DNA of 64,000 nt from Nematostella vectensis (GCF_932526225.1 NC_064042.1:15201040-15265039); one strand, 5' to 3'. Numbered from the stretch's first letter, positions 11,391 through 24,440 are shown. Notes: generated by a model not told the origin, from the sequence alone. Numbers and translations are program-made.

Positions 11391-12707
11391 TTCTTGAAAT
11401 GTAAGCAGGTTTGAAAAATTACTTCATTTTCTGCCTCTTTTTCTGTATCTCACGCCGATAGCGAAATAGGGAAATAGATAGGAAAATATTGAGTACAGTA
11501 ACCAAAACCGAGATATCAGGCTCCGAAGTAGTACTGGTTCGGGTTTAAAAACCATCGAAGGGAATATTAATGAAGGTTTTTCCAAGGTGCCAAACGCAGG
11601 TGCTAGTGGTGCCCAGGTCGCTCAGCTCGTAAATATTGTAAACTTGTCGGTCAGTTAGCATTTTGCCGCGACCTCATTACAAAAACGAGCCTCATTTGAA
11701 TATAATATAGAGATGCAATATTAAAACACACAAAATTAATGATATACTCAGCTTGAATTGAATTATGAGCAAGAGATGACAGAAATTATTTTTAGGCCTA
11801 AACTTTTCACAATCACTTTTCCTGGAGAGTGCAAAATCTTTCCTCCGCGAGTGTGAAATTTCATCTTGTTTTAGTATTTAAATTGAATAACAGTGTGTTA
11901 AAGCAATTTCAGAAAGAATATGTGCCACGGATAAAGTAAAGAGTAATTCGTTTATTGTCATCTTTTTTGTTAAAATTTCAATAATCATGGCAGGGTGTTT
12001 TGGCTGGTGGAAGTCATTAGTTCAACAAACAGTTTGAGATTGTCGACGGGGCATCCGATTTGCATGTTTTGTAGATTTAACGGCTTTTATTATGTTTATT
12101 AGTTGTTCAACCGCACGTTTTTCATAATTTAGGCTCAAAGAATATATACTTCAGATTCCTAACTCTAACTGCTAACTTTAACTCGCGTTTGCTTAAATTG
12201 AGCTCGACTGATTTTCCTGAGATTTAGATCAAATTCATACTCAGATAACTCGAGCTCAAAAATCGGATAACTTGGGCTATGTTCCCGCTTCCCTTGCCCA
12301 TTTTCTATCCCATTGACTTCAACTGTCTTTTTATTTTTAAAGATTTTTATGAAAATAACAGCGACCTTTAAAAATAACTTTATATTGACACCGATAGCTC
12401 GAACCCCCGCTAAAAAATTGCGTGTGTCCTACTGTATTTGTCAGATAAATATTTAGTGGGGCTAGCCCGACTTCCCGCTACTTTAGCGCACACATACATG
12501 TCACATTGTTTCTGTGATGTCAATCTCAATGAGAATCAAAGCGGCAATGACACCAGCCCACTTTAAGTCGCTTACTAATAATCTCCAATGATTTTAAATG
12601 GAAAACGCTAAATATTTCAAAATTGTAAAAGCAGTGTGTCTATTGGATGTTTCTTTAAAGTTGTGAATGATAATTTAGAGCAGATGGCCTGCGCGGATTC
12701 TATACTG
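11391..12707. other. non-coding stretch, nothing recognised
   Basis: AT-rich; no credible frame, RNA gene or tandem repeat is seen. Confidence 0.4.
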
Positions 12708-12907
12708 AAATGATCTAATAAACGCCATTTCGACGGTCCGAGGGGGGGGGGGGGGGGGTTAATAGAAAGGAGGCGTTTATTAGAGAGGGGCGCTCTTTAC
12801 AAACTATGACAATATAACAAACCCAAGTGCAGTGGGGTATATAATATAAATGTGTAAGCATAGGAGGGGGGGCGTTTATTAGATAGAAGGCGTTTATTAG
12901 ATCATTT
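12708..12907. mobile_element. 200 bp MITE with perfect 19 bp inverted ends
   Basis: The ends AAATGATCTAATAAACGCC (12708-12726) and its exact reverse complement (12889-12907) bound a 200 bp element. The tetranucleotide ACTG lies directly outside both ends (12704-12707 and 12908-12911), consistent with a 4 bp target-site duplication. The interior has a G run and further copies of a GCGTTTATTAGA motif. No coding capacity. Confidence 0.7.
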
Positions 12908-12911
12908 ACTG

Positions 12912-13591
12912 GTATTTACTTACCCAGGCCCCCACTTTTTCTTGAATACGCCACAGGAAGCCCGAAATCGAAAAAAAAAGCCTTTTTCCACTCGAGACGC
13001 CTGTGGAGGAGGTAGGGTGGGGAGGTAGGGTGGGGGGTTTACCCTCTGTTAACTTGAACCCTTGTGTTTTCACCCTCAAAAACTCAAACTTCCCTCAAAC
13101 CACCGAGTTGATAAAGATTGCTGCACCCCAAATTCAACTTGAGATAAAATATTTCCTTAAAGTTGTTTCGGCAAACTAAAATCTGCTATAAGAAAAGCCA
13201 TAAAAAATGGTTATTTCTCTGCCTTGTGTCACCAAGTTTTCACCATTAAAAACAACAACAGCAACAAATGTTTCGAAATAGTTATAACAAGCGTGTTGAA
13301 AATATATGGCGAGTTATTTTAATCAATTCCACCTTGCTTATAGCATTATCATTTGTTTTAGAATCTCAGGAACTCTGTTTATATACGATGATCTTGGCGC
13401 GCTTTATATCTCTGCATTGTTTCATGTTCAGCAATTCATTAATATTTACAATCGACGGGAGTGGAAATCGGCGCTATCATTCTCCTTGCCACCAAATGCT
13501 AATCAAGTACTTTGTTGGTTCCTTCCTTTCCGTATTCCTTTCTTGCCATAACATAACATCGAGTCATTGTAGCATGCTCCAATTCGTCGTG
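12912..13591. other. non-coding stretch, nothing recognised
   Basis: AT-rich sequence between the 200 bp element and the 13592-13942 gene. Open frames here lack any protein-like layout. Confidence 0.35.
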
Positions 13592-13942
13592 CTATACATT
13601 TGTCAAATTGTGTCCATGGTTGAGATCAGTCGATTCCACTCTTTCGCTGCTAGCTCTGTGTCGTAAATACCGTGTCTGGTATTTCCTATGGTAAATCCAC
13701 CTCATTAGCACATAAAACATATACAGCGCGATTATCAGAAGAAATATTAAAATGGCTACCATCCAATCCGGCATTTTCTTTTTGCTGTCAATCCCTCCTA
13801 GAGCTCCGCAGCAGAGTTTCTTGGGTTTCGCTCGACCTTTCCCACCTCGCGCTCCTCCTTTCTTGCCTCCCTTAGCTAGCACTTCATCAAATAGAAGAAT
13901 AAACATTAATAGCACCAGAACCAGTCTCGCTACACCCCTCAT
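13592..13942 (-). CDS. small type I single-pass membrane protein C with basic Gly/Lys ectodomain
   Basis: Intronless, 116 residues from ATG. Residues 1-23 are a clear signal peptide with an AXA-like end (VLA before KGG). The mature ectodomain (24-60) is strongly basic, with repeated KGGK/RGGKG steps and a Cys pair (LCCGA, C44-C45). A transmembrane helix (about 61-83) ends LMRWIYHRK. The tail is rich in Arg, Tyr and Ser and ends in LTNV, a class I PDZ ligand. I recognise no family. The sharp switch from signal peptide to basic linker to helix makes a chance frame unlikely. The basic ectodomain might bind polyanions such as glycosaminoglycans; that is inference only. Confidence 0.55.
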   Translation of the reverse strand: MRGVARLVLVLLMFILLFDEVLAKGGKKGGARGGKGRAKPKKLCCGALGGIDSKKKMPDWMVAILIFLLIIALYMFYVLMRWIYHRKYQTRYLRHRASSERVESTDLNHGHNLTNV

Positions 13943-14820
13943 TATTCGACATTCATCAGTCCATTTTGTATCTCATCGGGAGAGTATTTGCAGAGATGGG
14001 TGTCGACTTTTTGTCCTCTGTTTCTGTGGTTTTAAGTCTGGCTCTCCGGTGCCTTTGTTTTTCGAATTCATCCCTTGAAATCTTCTGCATATCTAGAATT
14101 GTATTGGTTTCTGACAAAAGTTATGCGGCGCTGGAAACAACACAAGATACCCGCAGATAACACAAGAGGAAACACTTTGTTCTAATTGAGAATTACCCTC
14201 TCAAGACTTTTGTCGCTAGAACTTTTAGTCAAAAAATCGTTTTCGCAGTCTCTTTTACAGGAGACACAATTACACTAATTTCATAAAAATGTTTTCAAGA
14301 TGTTAGTTGCCAAATCAAAAACTCCGACTATGAACTATGGATTATTGATTAGTCACGATTGGTCGATTACTATGCGAGCGTTCATTGGTAAGTACTCGTC
14401 ACGTGATTTCCTAAATTTGTGACACATTATACGTGAGAAATTTCAGCGAAATTACGTCAGGAGTGGAGGCGTTATTAAAATCCCCCACCCCCACTACTTA
14501 TATTCCGCCTTAGGAGGCGGGGCAAGTTTCGCGCTAGTCCTGACCAGTTTTTAAATGATCTTTATTTGAAAATGTAATTTTCAATCGGAACGGTTATTTG
14601 TGTAAATGTATAGTAAACTATTGATATCTGCTATAACTGAACGAATTTTCACTTTTCTCACCTTTGTAATGATCCAAATTTACCATTCTACCTATAAACC
14701 GCCACATACTCCGTTATTTACTTCCAATTCAATGCACTGTTTGCGCAGTGGTTTTGTATTGGGAGGGGCTAGTACAAGGGACATAGAACCCCTTAAAAAA
14801 AGGAAGGGACTACGCGCTTT
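13943..14820. other. non-coding stretch, nothing recognised
   Basis: Probable upstream region of the 13592-13942 gene followed by AT-rich sequence; no defined promoter element was identified. Confidence 0.35.
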
Positions 14821-14970
14821 AACTGGATTAACTAGTTAATGGTCAACTGGATTAACTAGTTAATGGTCAACTGGATTAACTAGTTAATGGTCAACTGGAT
14901 TAACTAGTTAATGGTCAACTGGATTAACTAGTTAATGGTCAACTGGGTTAACTAGTTAATGGTCAACTGG
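14821..14970. repeat. 24 bp tandem repeat with 14 bp palindrome
   Basis: Six exact or near-exact 24 bp units (starts at 14821, 14845, 14869, 14893, 14917, 14941) plus a 6 bp partial. Each has the perfect palindrome ATTAACTAGTTAAT followed by a GGTCAACTGG spacer; the last unit has one A-to-G change that breaks the palindrome. Confidence 0.93.
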
Positions 14971-15420
14971 CGCTTCGTGTTCTGCAACAAATTCAAGTCG
15001 CTAGGATACACGGGTCAAACAGCGCATTGAACGCAGTGCTTCATGGCTATAACATATACAAACAAATATATGCGTAGATAAGAACAAGTCAAAGTTTGCA
15101 AAGCTGTAGTATTCTTGTTCATTTGCCTGCAAATATTCACATAGTTTTCAGACATCAGGATTCAGCCCTTTTTACGTTACCCATGGACCACTGCTGGCTC
15201 TGACACATGGATTCTCGACTGAAAACGTATTTAAAATATGTGTATCAGGATCGATATGTATATCTACATCATGTTCTAAAAAAACCTTTATTAAGAGAGG
15301 TAACACTGTAAGAAAAGCTTTTTCCCTTTTCCGGCATTTCATGAAGATCCAGCTAAAGCAGCCGGTTTTAGTGTTGATTATGTAACTATAGTAGCACGTG
15401 GTCTGAATAACAGGGGTTGC
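14971..15420. other. non-coding stretch, nothing recognised
   Basis: AT-rich sequence with no credible gene or repeat. Confidence 0.35.
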
Positions 15421-15630
15421 CCAAGGCTAGGTAATAAGCGACTTGAAAAAACACGTGACTTTTTGGGTTGCAAACTCTTGCGCGATCAGGCTTTTTGTGA
15501 CCAATAACAATAACAAAATGCAATTTATTCAGCGCTTACGTATCAGTCGGAATTTTTTTTGTGTGTGTGAAAAAGGAGCTGATTTTCATTGAAAGATTTT
15601 AGATTTTCTTCGTACTCTAGCGAATATTTC
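15421..15630 (+). repeat. dispersed repeat, copy 2
   Basis: Second copy of the element at 4674-4860, same orientation, with the CACGTGAC, CAGCGCTTACGTATCA and GATTTTCATTGAAAG blocks in the same order. Diverged by roughly a third. Confidence 0.45.
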
Positions 15631-16989
15631 TGGGGTTTATTTTTGCGCGAATTTCCCATTCAAAATCCTTAGCTCAAGTGGCCTATCGTTACAATCTTCA
15701 GGGTGCTTCGGGAATTCTACCATTTGTGTCTCTGGTCTCTGTCTTTGGATCTCTGGAGCTTGATACATTTTTCGCGTTTGCTCACGTTTCAGATGACGCT
15801 TTGATTTCAGAACCTGGTCGCTTTGTTGAGAGTTTATCTCTGCTGATTGGCTACTGTATTGAATGTGTTCTGTCGCTAATCAAAACGCGAGTAACGGGAT
15901 AGACATCAGGTTTTGGAACGTGGACAAAGGCGAAAAAATCTATGTATATATGGTCAAATTTTAAAAATATTTGAGAATAAATCAACACGATAAAAAATGC
16001 CTAAGCGCTTATTCCTATAATACGATAATGTATTAAAGAAAGGAAGATTTAATTAAAATGAATGTACTAATGAAAATAATGCCGGAAGCAAGGGGAAAAC
16101 GATCTCAATTAAGCGTAATTTCTGCTTGTCTAAGTAATAACAGCTTAATTGTCAGGTTGTTATTCCAATTTCATTTCTGCGTAAGAATAACTGATCTGAT
16201 CCGCGCTAGGCCTGGGACGAGGTGGCTGCTTTGTGTAGTATAATCCTAGAATGATAGTACCAAGCAAACACCCTTTACCGACTCACAAACACGGGAAGTT
16301 ATGTAAGTAAACATTCTATGGCACACAACTGCTCGCACGGAACCCAAATGTGGCATAATGTTTAAAATACGTATTTTTAACAAGGTCCAAATAACGTCAC
16401 AGGAAACTACCAAAGACAGAAAGCAGACACTAAATTTGAGATAAGAGTTTCTTTCATATATACATTATAACATGATAATATTGAGTGAGGATTATCATTA
16501 TCTAGACTCATATTTGACTCTGAGGACGATAAAGAAAGCAAAAGCAAGTCGACGGAAGTTTTTACCAAAACAAAAACAAAATAACAATCTTCCAATCCTA
16601 CCGGGCCGTTAGAGCTCGCATATTACACCGTGTGGCCACTCGCGATCGGTAAACATCAATCGTGAGAGCACGTACTTACCGAGCCTAAGAGGAAGTGCAG
16701 GAGCTTTAATTAGATGAGCAAGCCTGTAAAGCTGGTGGATTAAATGGGAACGCAGGAAGGCGTCATTCAGCCTCACAATTTATGAAACATTTGAGAGTGA
16801 TAAACCTGTCGCCTGCTACGGAAGACTGTTTAGAGACGGCAGCATACGAAGACCATTGTCAATCACAATTTCCTAGATGGAGTTTTCAATTTTAAGCAAG
16901 CTTGCTTTTATGTTACCATCAACATCATTTTGAAAAGGCTTACATGAAGATACCAAGTATTTAACTTGAGGAAGACCCTTAATCAGAAG
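15631..16989. other. non-coding stretch, nothing recognised
   Basis: No gene recognised. A 74-codon frame (15678-15902) has no domain, signal peptide or splice evidence. Confidence 0.35.
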
Positions 16990-17382
16990 ATGAAGCCATT
17001 CAAGATAATATTTAATCAACTGCTATACGAAATTCGGTTCTTGCCTGCGTCTTTTCTGACAATTCATCTTTTCCGTCTTCCAAGTGTACTTGCCCACGAG
17101 TCTCGGAGTTCATCGGAGAACATTCGTGAAGCCACTCGAGACAGTTCGGAGTTTGTCGAGAACCCGACGGGGAACACGCTTATCGACTGGATCATCGGTG
17201 TGTTGGTGGTCATTTGCGTTGGCGTTATCGTGTTTTGTTTCTGTTCACTGTGCAGAAAGATCTGCCGCAAGGATGAAAGTGCTAGTCGTATGGATATCTT
17301 AAAACTAACGCCTCAGAACGTGGAGGTTACCGCTGATCTCGATGACAGTCCAACCAACATTTCGCAATATTCACCAGTTTGA
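16990..17382 (+). CDS. small type I single-pass membrane protein D
   Basis: Intronless, 130 residues from the ATG at 16990; the frame is open a further 8 codons upstream but only to a TTG, so I use the ATG. The N-terminus (about 1-35) is hydrophobic and reads as a long signal peptide ending PSVLA before HES. The ectodomain (36-66) is acidic and Ser/Glu-rich. The transmembrane helix is about 67-88, ending in a Cys-rich juxtamembrane run (CFCSLCRKICRK) suited to palmitoylation. The tail is acidic and ends YSPV, a class I PDZ ligand. No family recognised. The layout matches the four other small membrane proteins in this half of the window. Confidence 0.5.
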   Translation: MKPFKIIFNQLLYEIRFLPASFLTIHLFRLPSVLAHESRSSSENIREATRDSSEFVENPTGNTLIDWIIGVLVVICVGVIVFCFCSLCRKICRKDESASRMDILKLTPQNVEVTADLDDSPTNISQYSPV

Positions 17383-18528
17383 CTGACTCAATTCTGTCAT
17401 AGAAATAGATAAAAACCTAGAAAACTAGATGGAGAAAAGCTTTGTTTTGAAGAGCGAAGGATTAGAAAACATTAACATGACACAAGGAAACCATTTATTA
17501 CGTTGAATTACCTACAAAACATAATACTACATTACTTGAAGCAAAGCTGTTTTCAATGTTCAGCCTTTTGAAAAAATCTTCTCCCCAAGGAATCACCTTA
17601 AAATCAGAAATGTACTTTAGTAACTTAGGTTACAGATAAACACGAAAACTTGCCAAGTGCTATGATAAAAGAAATTTTTGCAGTAAACGTTAAATATCAA
17701 GCAAGGGTTATTTCTCCGAGAAAGGGCTAATTTTTTTGTTTTCATACAACTTCAAAACTGTGCTGATATGATTCCCAAGGTTCTTTCCTTAACACCCACG
17801 CAGACCACCTTCTCATCCACAGCTTGTCTGTAGTTTTTCTACCGTGTTAACCCTAAACGAAGTTATAAAACCTTACAGCTAGCCAAAGGTTACCTCTACG
17901 ATCAGTAAAATTTTAATGATGGACAAAAAATAACGTTAATGAAATTTGTGTAGGCTATAATCGAAATGACAGGAATGTTTATAGGAAACTTAAAAAAATA
18001 AATACAAGGAAATATCGAAGGCTAATTTTATTCTTAATTTACTAACCCAGTGAAAATTGAGCATTGTACCTGCGAAACATTTTAGAAAAAAATGCGTGTC
18101 TTTATCAAACTCAGACCAAGACAAATTGTTTCGGCACAGGAGGTAATTGTCAGAAATGAAAACGGCAGGGCATGCGACATTTCAAGTAATTAGGAGACTA
18201 TATAATTCAATTTTAGAAGGAACTACGCATTTCATCTTCAGAACAGGCAACAAATGAGCAAGTTGAATAAAAAATGACGTCTAGTTGGAAACGGATGATG
18301 AGATTTAGACAACAAGACGCCAAAAATTGAAAAACAAAAACAAGGGCGCAGAGCTAATCACGCGGCTTTAGCTATGTTTCATAACAAAAGAGCACTTAAA
18401 AATACAAGGTTGAATCGCCTGAAGTGAAGATAGAAAATGCTGGCGCTGAGTGGATTATTACGCCTAAGGCGATATAAATTTATCAAAAAGGGCATTGACT
18501 ATGAGCGTCCACCCTCTATGAATATTAT
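17383..18528. other. non-coding stretch, nothing recognised
   Basis: Probable 3' flank of the 16990-17382 gene and AT-rich sequence up to the 61 bp array. Confidence 0.35.
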
Positions 18529-19447
18529 GCAAGGCCATGGGATGAAAGAGTGGCTGGCAGGCTTTTCCAAGAGCTATATAGAGCTTAGAGCAAGGCCATG
18601 TGATGAAAGAGTGGCTGGCTGGCTTTTCCAAGAGCTATATAGAGCTTAGAGCAAGGCCATGGGATGAAAGAGTGTCTGGCAGGCTTTCCAAGAGCAATAT
18701 AGAGCTTAGAGCAAGGCGATGGAATGAGAGTGGCTGGCAGACTTTTCCAAGAGCTATATAGAGCTTAGAGCAAGGCCATGGGATGAAAGAGTGGCTGGCA
18801 GGCTTTTCCAAGAGCAATATAGAGCTTAGAGCAAGGCTATGGAATGAGAGTGGCTGGCAGACTTTTCCAAGAGCTATATAGAGCTTAGAGCAAGGCCATG
18901 GGATGAAAGAGTGGCTGGCAGGCTTTTCCAAGAGCTATATAGAGCTTAGAGCAAGGCCATGGGATGAAAGAGTGGCTGGCAGGCTTTTCCAAGAGCTATA
19001 TAGAGCTTTGAGCAAGGCCATGGAATGAAATAGTGGTTGGCTGGCTTTTCCAAGAGCTATATAGAGCTTAGAGCAAGGCCATGGGATGAAAGAGTGTCTG
19101 GCAGGCTTTCCAAGAGCTATATAGAGCTTAGAGCAAGGCGATGGAATGAGAGTGGCTGGCAGGCTTTTCCAAGAGCTATACAGAGCTTAGAGCAAGGCCA
19201 TGAGATGAAATAGTGGTTGGCAGGCTTTTACAAGAGCTATACAGAGCTTTGAGCAAGGCCATGGGATGAAAGAGTGACTGGCAGGCTTTTCCAAGAGCTA
19301 TATAGAGCTTTGAGCAAGGCCATGGAATGAAAGAGTGACTGGCAGGCTTTTCCAAGAGCTATATAGAGCTTTGAGCAAGGCCATGGGATGAGAGTGGCTG
19401 GCAGGCTTTTCCAAGAGCTATATAGAGCTTAGAGCAAGGCCATGGAA
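18529..19447. repeat. 61 bp tandem array
   Basis: About 15 units of a 61 bp sequence; landmarks per unit are GCAAGGCCATGGGATGAAAG, a GTGGCTGGCAGGC block, CTTTTCCAAGAGC and TATATAGAGCTTAGA. Units vary by short indels (58-62 bp). Short open frames inside it are repeat translations, not genes. Confidence 0.92.
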
Positions 19448-19587
19448 TTAAAAAAGTGACAGTAAGACAGTATTGCTCAGACAACACAAGTTCTCATGTT
19501 TGGTTTGAGGCTGTCGTTTTGTCATTTTCTACTATTTACCTTATTCCTGTCTATCTGGTTTTAACAAAAATAGCAGTTTTGGCAAGA

Positions 19588-22500
19588 ACTTCATCTCACC
19601 TCATCCTTACTTCATCTCACCTCATACTTACTTCACCTCAACTCACCCATACTTCATCTCACCTTATCCTTACTTCATCTCACCTCATCCTTACTTCATC
19701 TCACCTCATCCTTACTTCATCTTAACTCATCCTTACTTCATCTCACCTCATCCTTACTTCACCCCACCTCACCCTCACTTCATTTCACCTCATCCTTACT
19801 TCACCTAACCTGATCCTTACTTCCCCTCACCTCACCCTTACTCCACCTCACCTCACCTCATCCTTACTCCATCTCACCTCCCCCTTCACTTCATTTTACC
19901 TCATCCTTCCTTCATTTCACCTCATTCTTACTTCATTTCACCTCACCCTTACTACATCTCACTTCATCCTTACTTCACCTCACCTCATCCTTACTTCACC
20001 TCACCTCATCCTTACTTCACCTCACCTCATCCTCACTTCACCTCACCTCACCCTTACTCCACCTCACCTCATCCTAACTTCACCTCACCTCATCCTTACT
20101 TCACCTCACCTCACCTTTACTTCATCTTACCTCATCCTTACTTCACCTCACCCCATCCTTACACCACCTCACCTCATCCTTACTTTATCTCACTTCATCC
20201 TTACTTCACCTCACCTCACCCTTACTCCACCTCACCTCATCCTTACTTCACCTCACCTCATTCTTACTTCATTTCACCTCATTCTTACTTCATTTCACCT
20301 CACTCTTACTTCATCTCACTTCATCCTTACTTCATCTTACCTCATTCTTACTTCATCTCACCTCATCCTTACTTCATCTCACCTCATCCTTACTTCATTT
20401 CACCTCATTCTTACTTCACCTTACCTGATCCTTACTTCACCTCACCTCACCCTTACTCCACCTCACCTCACCCTTACTCCACCTCACCTCATCCTTACTT
20501 CACCTCACCTCATCCTTACTTCACCTCACCTCACCTTTACTTCATCTTACCTCATCCTTACTTCACCTCACCCCATCCTTACACCACCTCACCTCATCCT
20601 TATTTTATCTCACCTCATCCTTACTTCATTTCACCTCATTCTTACTTCATTTCACCTCACCCTTACTTTATCTCACTTCATCCTTACTTCACCTCACCTC
20701 ACCCTTACTCCACCTCACCTCATCCTTACTTCACCTCACCTCACCTTTACTTCATCTTACCTCATCCTTACTTCACTTCACCCCATCCTTACACCACCTC
20801 ACCTCATCCTTACTTTATCTCACCTCATCCTTACTTCATTTCACCTCATTCTTACCTCATTCTTACCTCATTTCACCTCACCCTTACTTCATCTCACTTC
20901 ATCCTTACTTCATCCTTACTTCACCTCACCGCATCCTTACTTCACCTCAGCTCACCTTTACTTCATCTTACCCCATCCTTACTTCATCTCACCTCATTCT
21001 TACTTCATTTCACCTCACCCTTACTTCATCTCACTTCATCCTTACTTCATCTTACCTCATCCTTACTTCATCTCACCTCATCCTTACTTCATCTCACCTC
21101 ATCCTTACTTCCTTTTTACCTCATTCTTACTTCATTTCACCTCACCCTTACTTCATCTCACTTCATCCTTACTTCACCTCACCGCATCCTTACTTCACCT
21201 CAGCTCACCTTTACTTTATCTTACCCCATCCTTACTTCAACTCACCTCATTCTTACTTCATTTCACCTCACCCTTACTTCATCTCACTTCATCCTTACTT
21301 CATCTTACCTCATCCTTACTTCATCTCACCTCATCCTTACTTCATCTCACCTAACCCTTACTTCACCTCACTTCATCCTTACTTCATATTACCTCATCCT
21401 TGCTTCATCTCACCTCATCCTTACTTCATCTCACCTCATCCTTACTTCATCTCACCTCATTCTTACTTCATCTCACCTCATTCTTACTTCATCTCACCTC
21501 ATCCGTACTCCATCTCAACTCACCCTTACTTCATCTCAAATCATCCTTACTTCAACTCACCTCACTCTTACTTCATCTCACCTCATTCTTACTTCATCTG
21601 ACCTCATCCGTACTTCGTCTCACCTCACTCTTACTTCACCTCACCTCATCCGTACTTTATCTCACCTCACCCTTACTTCATCTCACTTCATCCTTTCTTC
21701 ATATTACCTCATCCTTGCTTCATCTCACCTCATCCTTACTTCATCTCACTTCATCCTTACTTCACCTCACCGCATCCTTACTTCACCTCAGCTCACCTTT
21801 ACTTCATCTTACCCCATCCTTACTTCATCTCACCTCATTCTTACTTCATTTCACCTCACCCTTACTTCATCTCACTTCATCCTTACTTCATCTTACCTCA
21901 TCCTTACTTTATCTCACCTCATCCTTACTTCATCTCACCTAATTCTTACTTCATCTCACCTCACCCTTACTTCACCTCACCTCATCCTTACTTCACCTCA
22001 CCTCATCCTTACTTCACCTCACCTCATCCTTACTTCATCTCACCTCATCCTTACTTCATCTCACCTCATCCGTACTTTATCTCACCTCACCCTTACTTCA
22101 TCTCACTTCATCCTTACTTCATCTCACTTCATCCTTACTTCACCTCATCGCATCCTTACTTCACCTCAGCTCACCTTTACTTCATCTTACCCCATCCTTA
22201 CTTCATCTTTCCTCATTCTTACTTCATTTCACCTCACCCTTACTTCATCTCACTTCATCCTTACTTCATCTTACCTCATCCTTACTTCATCTCTCCTCAT
22301 CCTTACTTCATCTCACCTAATTCTTACTTCATCTCACCTCACCCTTACTTCCCCTCACCTCATTCTTACTTCACCTCACCTCATCCTTACTTCACCTCAC
22401 CTCATCCTTACTTCATCTCACCTCATCCTTACTTCATCTCACCTCATTCTTACTTCATCTCACCTCATCCGTACTTCATCTCAACTCACCCTTTCTTCAT

Positions 22501-24440
22501 CTCATATCATCCTTACTTCAACTCACCTCACCCTTACTTCATCTCCCCTCATTCTTACTTCATCTGACCTCATCCGTACTTCATCTCACCTCATTCTTAC
22601 TTCATTTCACCTCACCCTTACTTCATCTCACTTCATCCTTACTTCATCTTACCTCATCCTTACTTCATCTCACCTCATCCTTACTTCATCTCACCTAATT
22701 CTTACTTCATCTCACCTCACCCTTACTTCACCTCACCTCATCCTTACTTCACCTCACCTCATCCTTACTTCACCTCACCTCATCCTTACTTCATCTCACC
22801 TCATCCTTACTTCATCTCACCTCATTCTTACTTTATCTCACCTAATCCGTACTTCATCTCAACTCACCCTTACTTCATCTCATATCATCCTTACTTCAAC
22901 TCACCTCACCCTTACTTCATCTGGCCTCATTCTTACTTCATCTGACCTCATCCGTACTTCATCTCACCTCAATCTTACTTCATCTCACCTCATCCGTACT
23001 TTATCTCACCTCACCCTTACTTCATCTCACTTCATCCTTACTTCATCTCACCTAATTCTTACTTCATCTCACCTCACCCTTACTTCACCTCACCTCATTC
23101 TTACTTCACCTCACCTCATTCTTACTTCACCTCACCTCATCCTTACTTCACCTCACCTCATCCTTACTTCATCTCACCTCATCCTTACTTCATCTCACCT
23201 CATTCTTACTTTATCTCACCTCATCCGTACTTCATCTCAACTCACCCTTTCTTCATCTCATATCATCCTTACTTCAACTCACCTCACCCTTACTTCATCT
23301 CCCCTCATTCTTACTTCATCTGACCTCATCCGTACTTCATCTCACCTCATTCTTACTTCATTTCACCTCACCCTTACTTCATCTCACTTCATCCTTACTT
23401 CATCTTACCTCATCCTTACTTTATCTCACCTCATCCTTACTTCATCTCACCTAATTCTTACTTCATCTCACCTCACCCTTACTTCACTTCACCTCATCCT
23501 TACTTCACCTCACCTCATCCTTACTTCACCTCACCTCATCCTTACTTCATCTCACCTCATCCTTACTTCATCTCACCTCATTCTTACTTTATCTCACCTA
23601 ATCCGTACTTCATCTCAACTCACCCTTACTTCATCTCATATCATCCTTACTTCAACTCACCTCACCCTTACTTCATCTGACCTCATTCTTACTTCATCTG
23701 ACCTCATCCGTACTTCATCTCACCTCAATCTTACTTCATCTCACCTCATCCGTACTTTATCTCACCTCACCCTTACTTCGTCTCACTTCATCCTTACTTC
23801 ATCTCACTTCATCCTTACTTCACCTCATCGCATCCTTACTTCACCTCAGCTCACCTTTACTTCATCTTACCCCATCCTTACTTCATCTTACCTCATTCTT
23901 ACTTCATTTCACCTCACCCTTACTTCATCTCACTTCATCCTTACTTCATCTTACCTCATCCTTACTTCATCTCTCCTCATCCTTACTTCATCTCACCTAA
24001 TTCTTACTTCATCTCACCTCACCCTTACTTCACCTCACCTCATTCTTACTTCACCTCACCTCATCCTTACTTCACCTCACCTCATCCTTACTTCATCTCA
24101 CCTCATCCTTACTTCATCTCACCTCATTCTTACTTCATCTCACCTCATCCGTACTTCATCTCAACTCACCCTTTCTTCATCTCATATCATCCTTACTTCA
24201 ACTCACCTCACCCTTACTTCATCTCCCCTCATTCTTACTTCATCTGACCTCATCCGTACTTCATCTCACCTCATTCTTCCTAATCTCACCTCATCCGTAC
24301 TTTATCTCACCTCACCCTTACCTCATCTCACCTCATTCTTACTTCATCTCACCTCATCCGTACTTCATCTCAACTCATTCTTACTTCATCTCACCTCATT
24401 CGTACTTTATCTCAACCCACCCTTACTTTATCTCACCTCA
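19588..24440. repeat. 21 bp satellite, 4.85 kb, with higher-order repeats
   Basis: About 230 units of 21 bp based on ACTTCATCTCACCTCATCCT. The pyrimidine-rich strand is uniformly the plus strand. A distinctive block (CACCTCATCGCATCC onward) at 22141 recurs at 23821, exactly 1680 bp (80 units) later, with near-identical flanks, so the array has a higher-order duplication. The 21 bp period makes a 7-codon repeat (for example LHLTSSL), which explains the 180-codon frame at 21400-21942; I do not call it a gene. Confidence 0.95.

Noticed and set aside
13268-13666. 132-codon plus-strand frame with hydrophobic segments
   Set aside because: Overlaps the 3' end of the better supported minus-strand gene at 13592-13942, and its composition is AT-driven with no signal peptide at the start.
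18437-18931. Short frames in the 61 bp array
   Set aside because: Repeat translations with no signal or domain.
21400-21942. 180-codon frame LHLTSSL repeated
   Set aside because: The 21 bp satellite unit is 7 codons long, so the frame is a by-product of the repeat.
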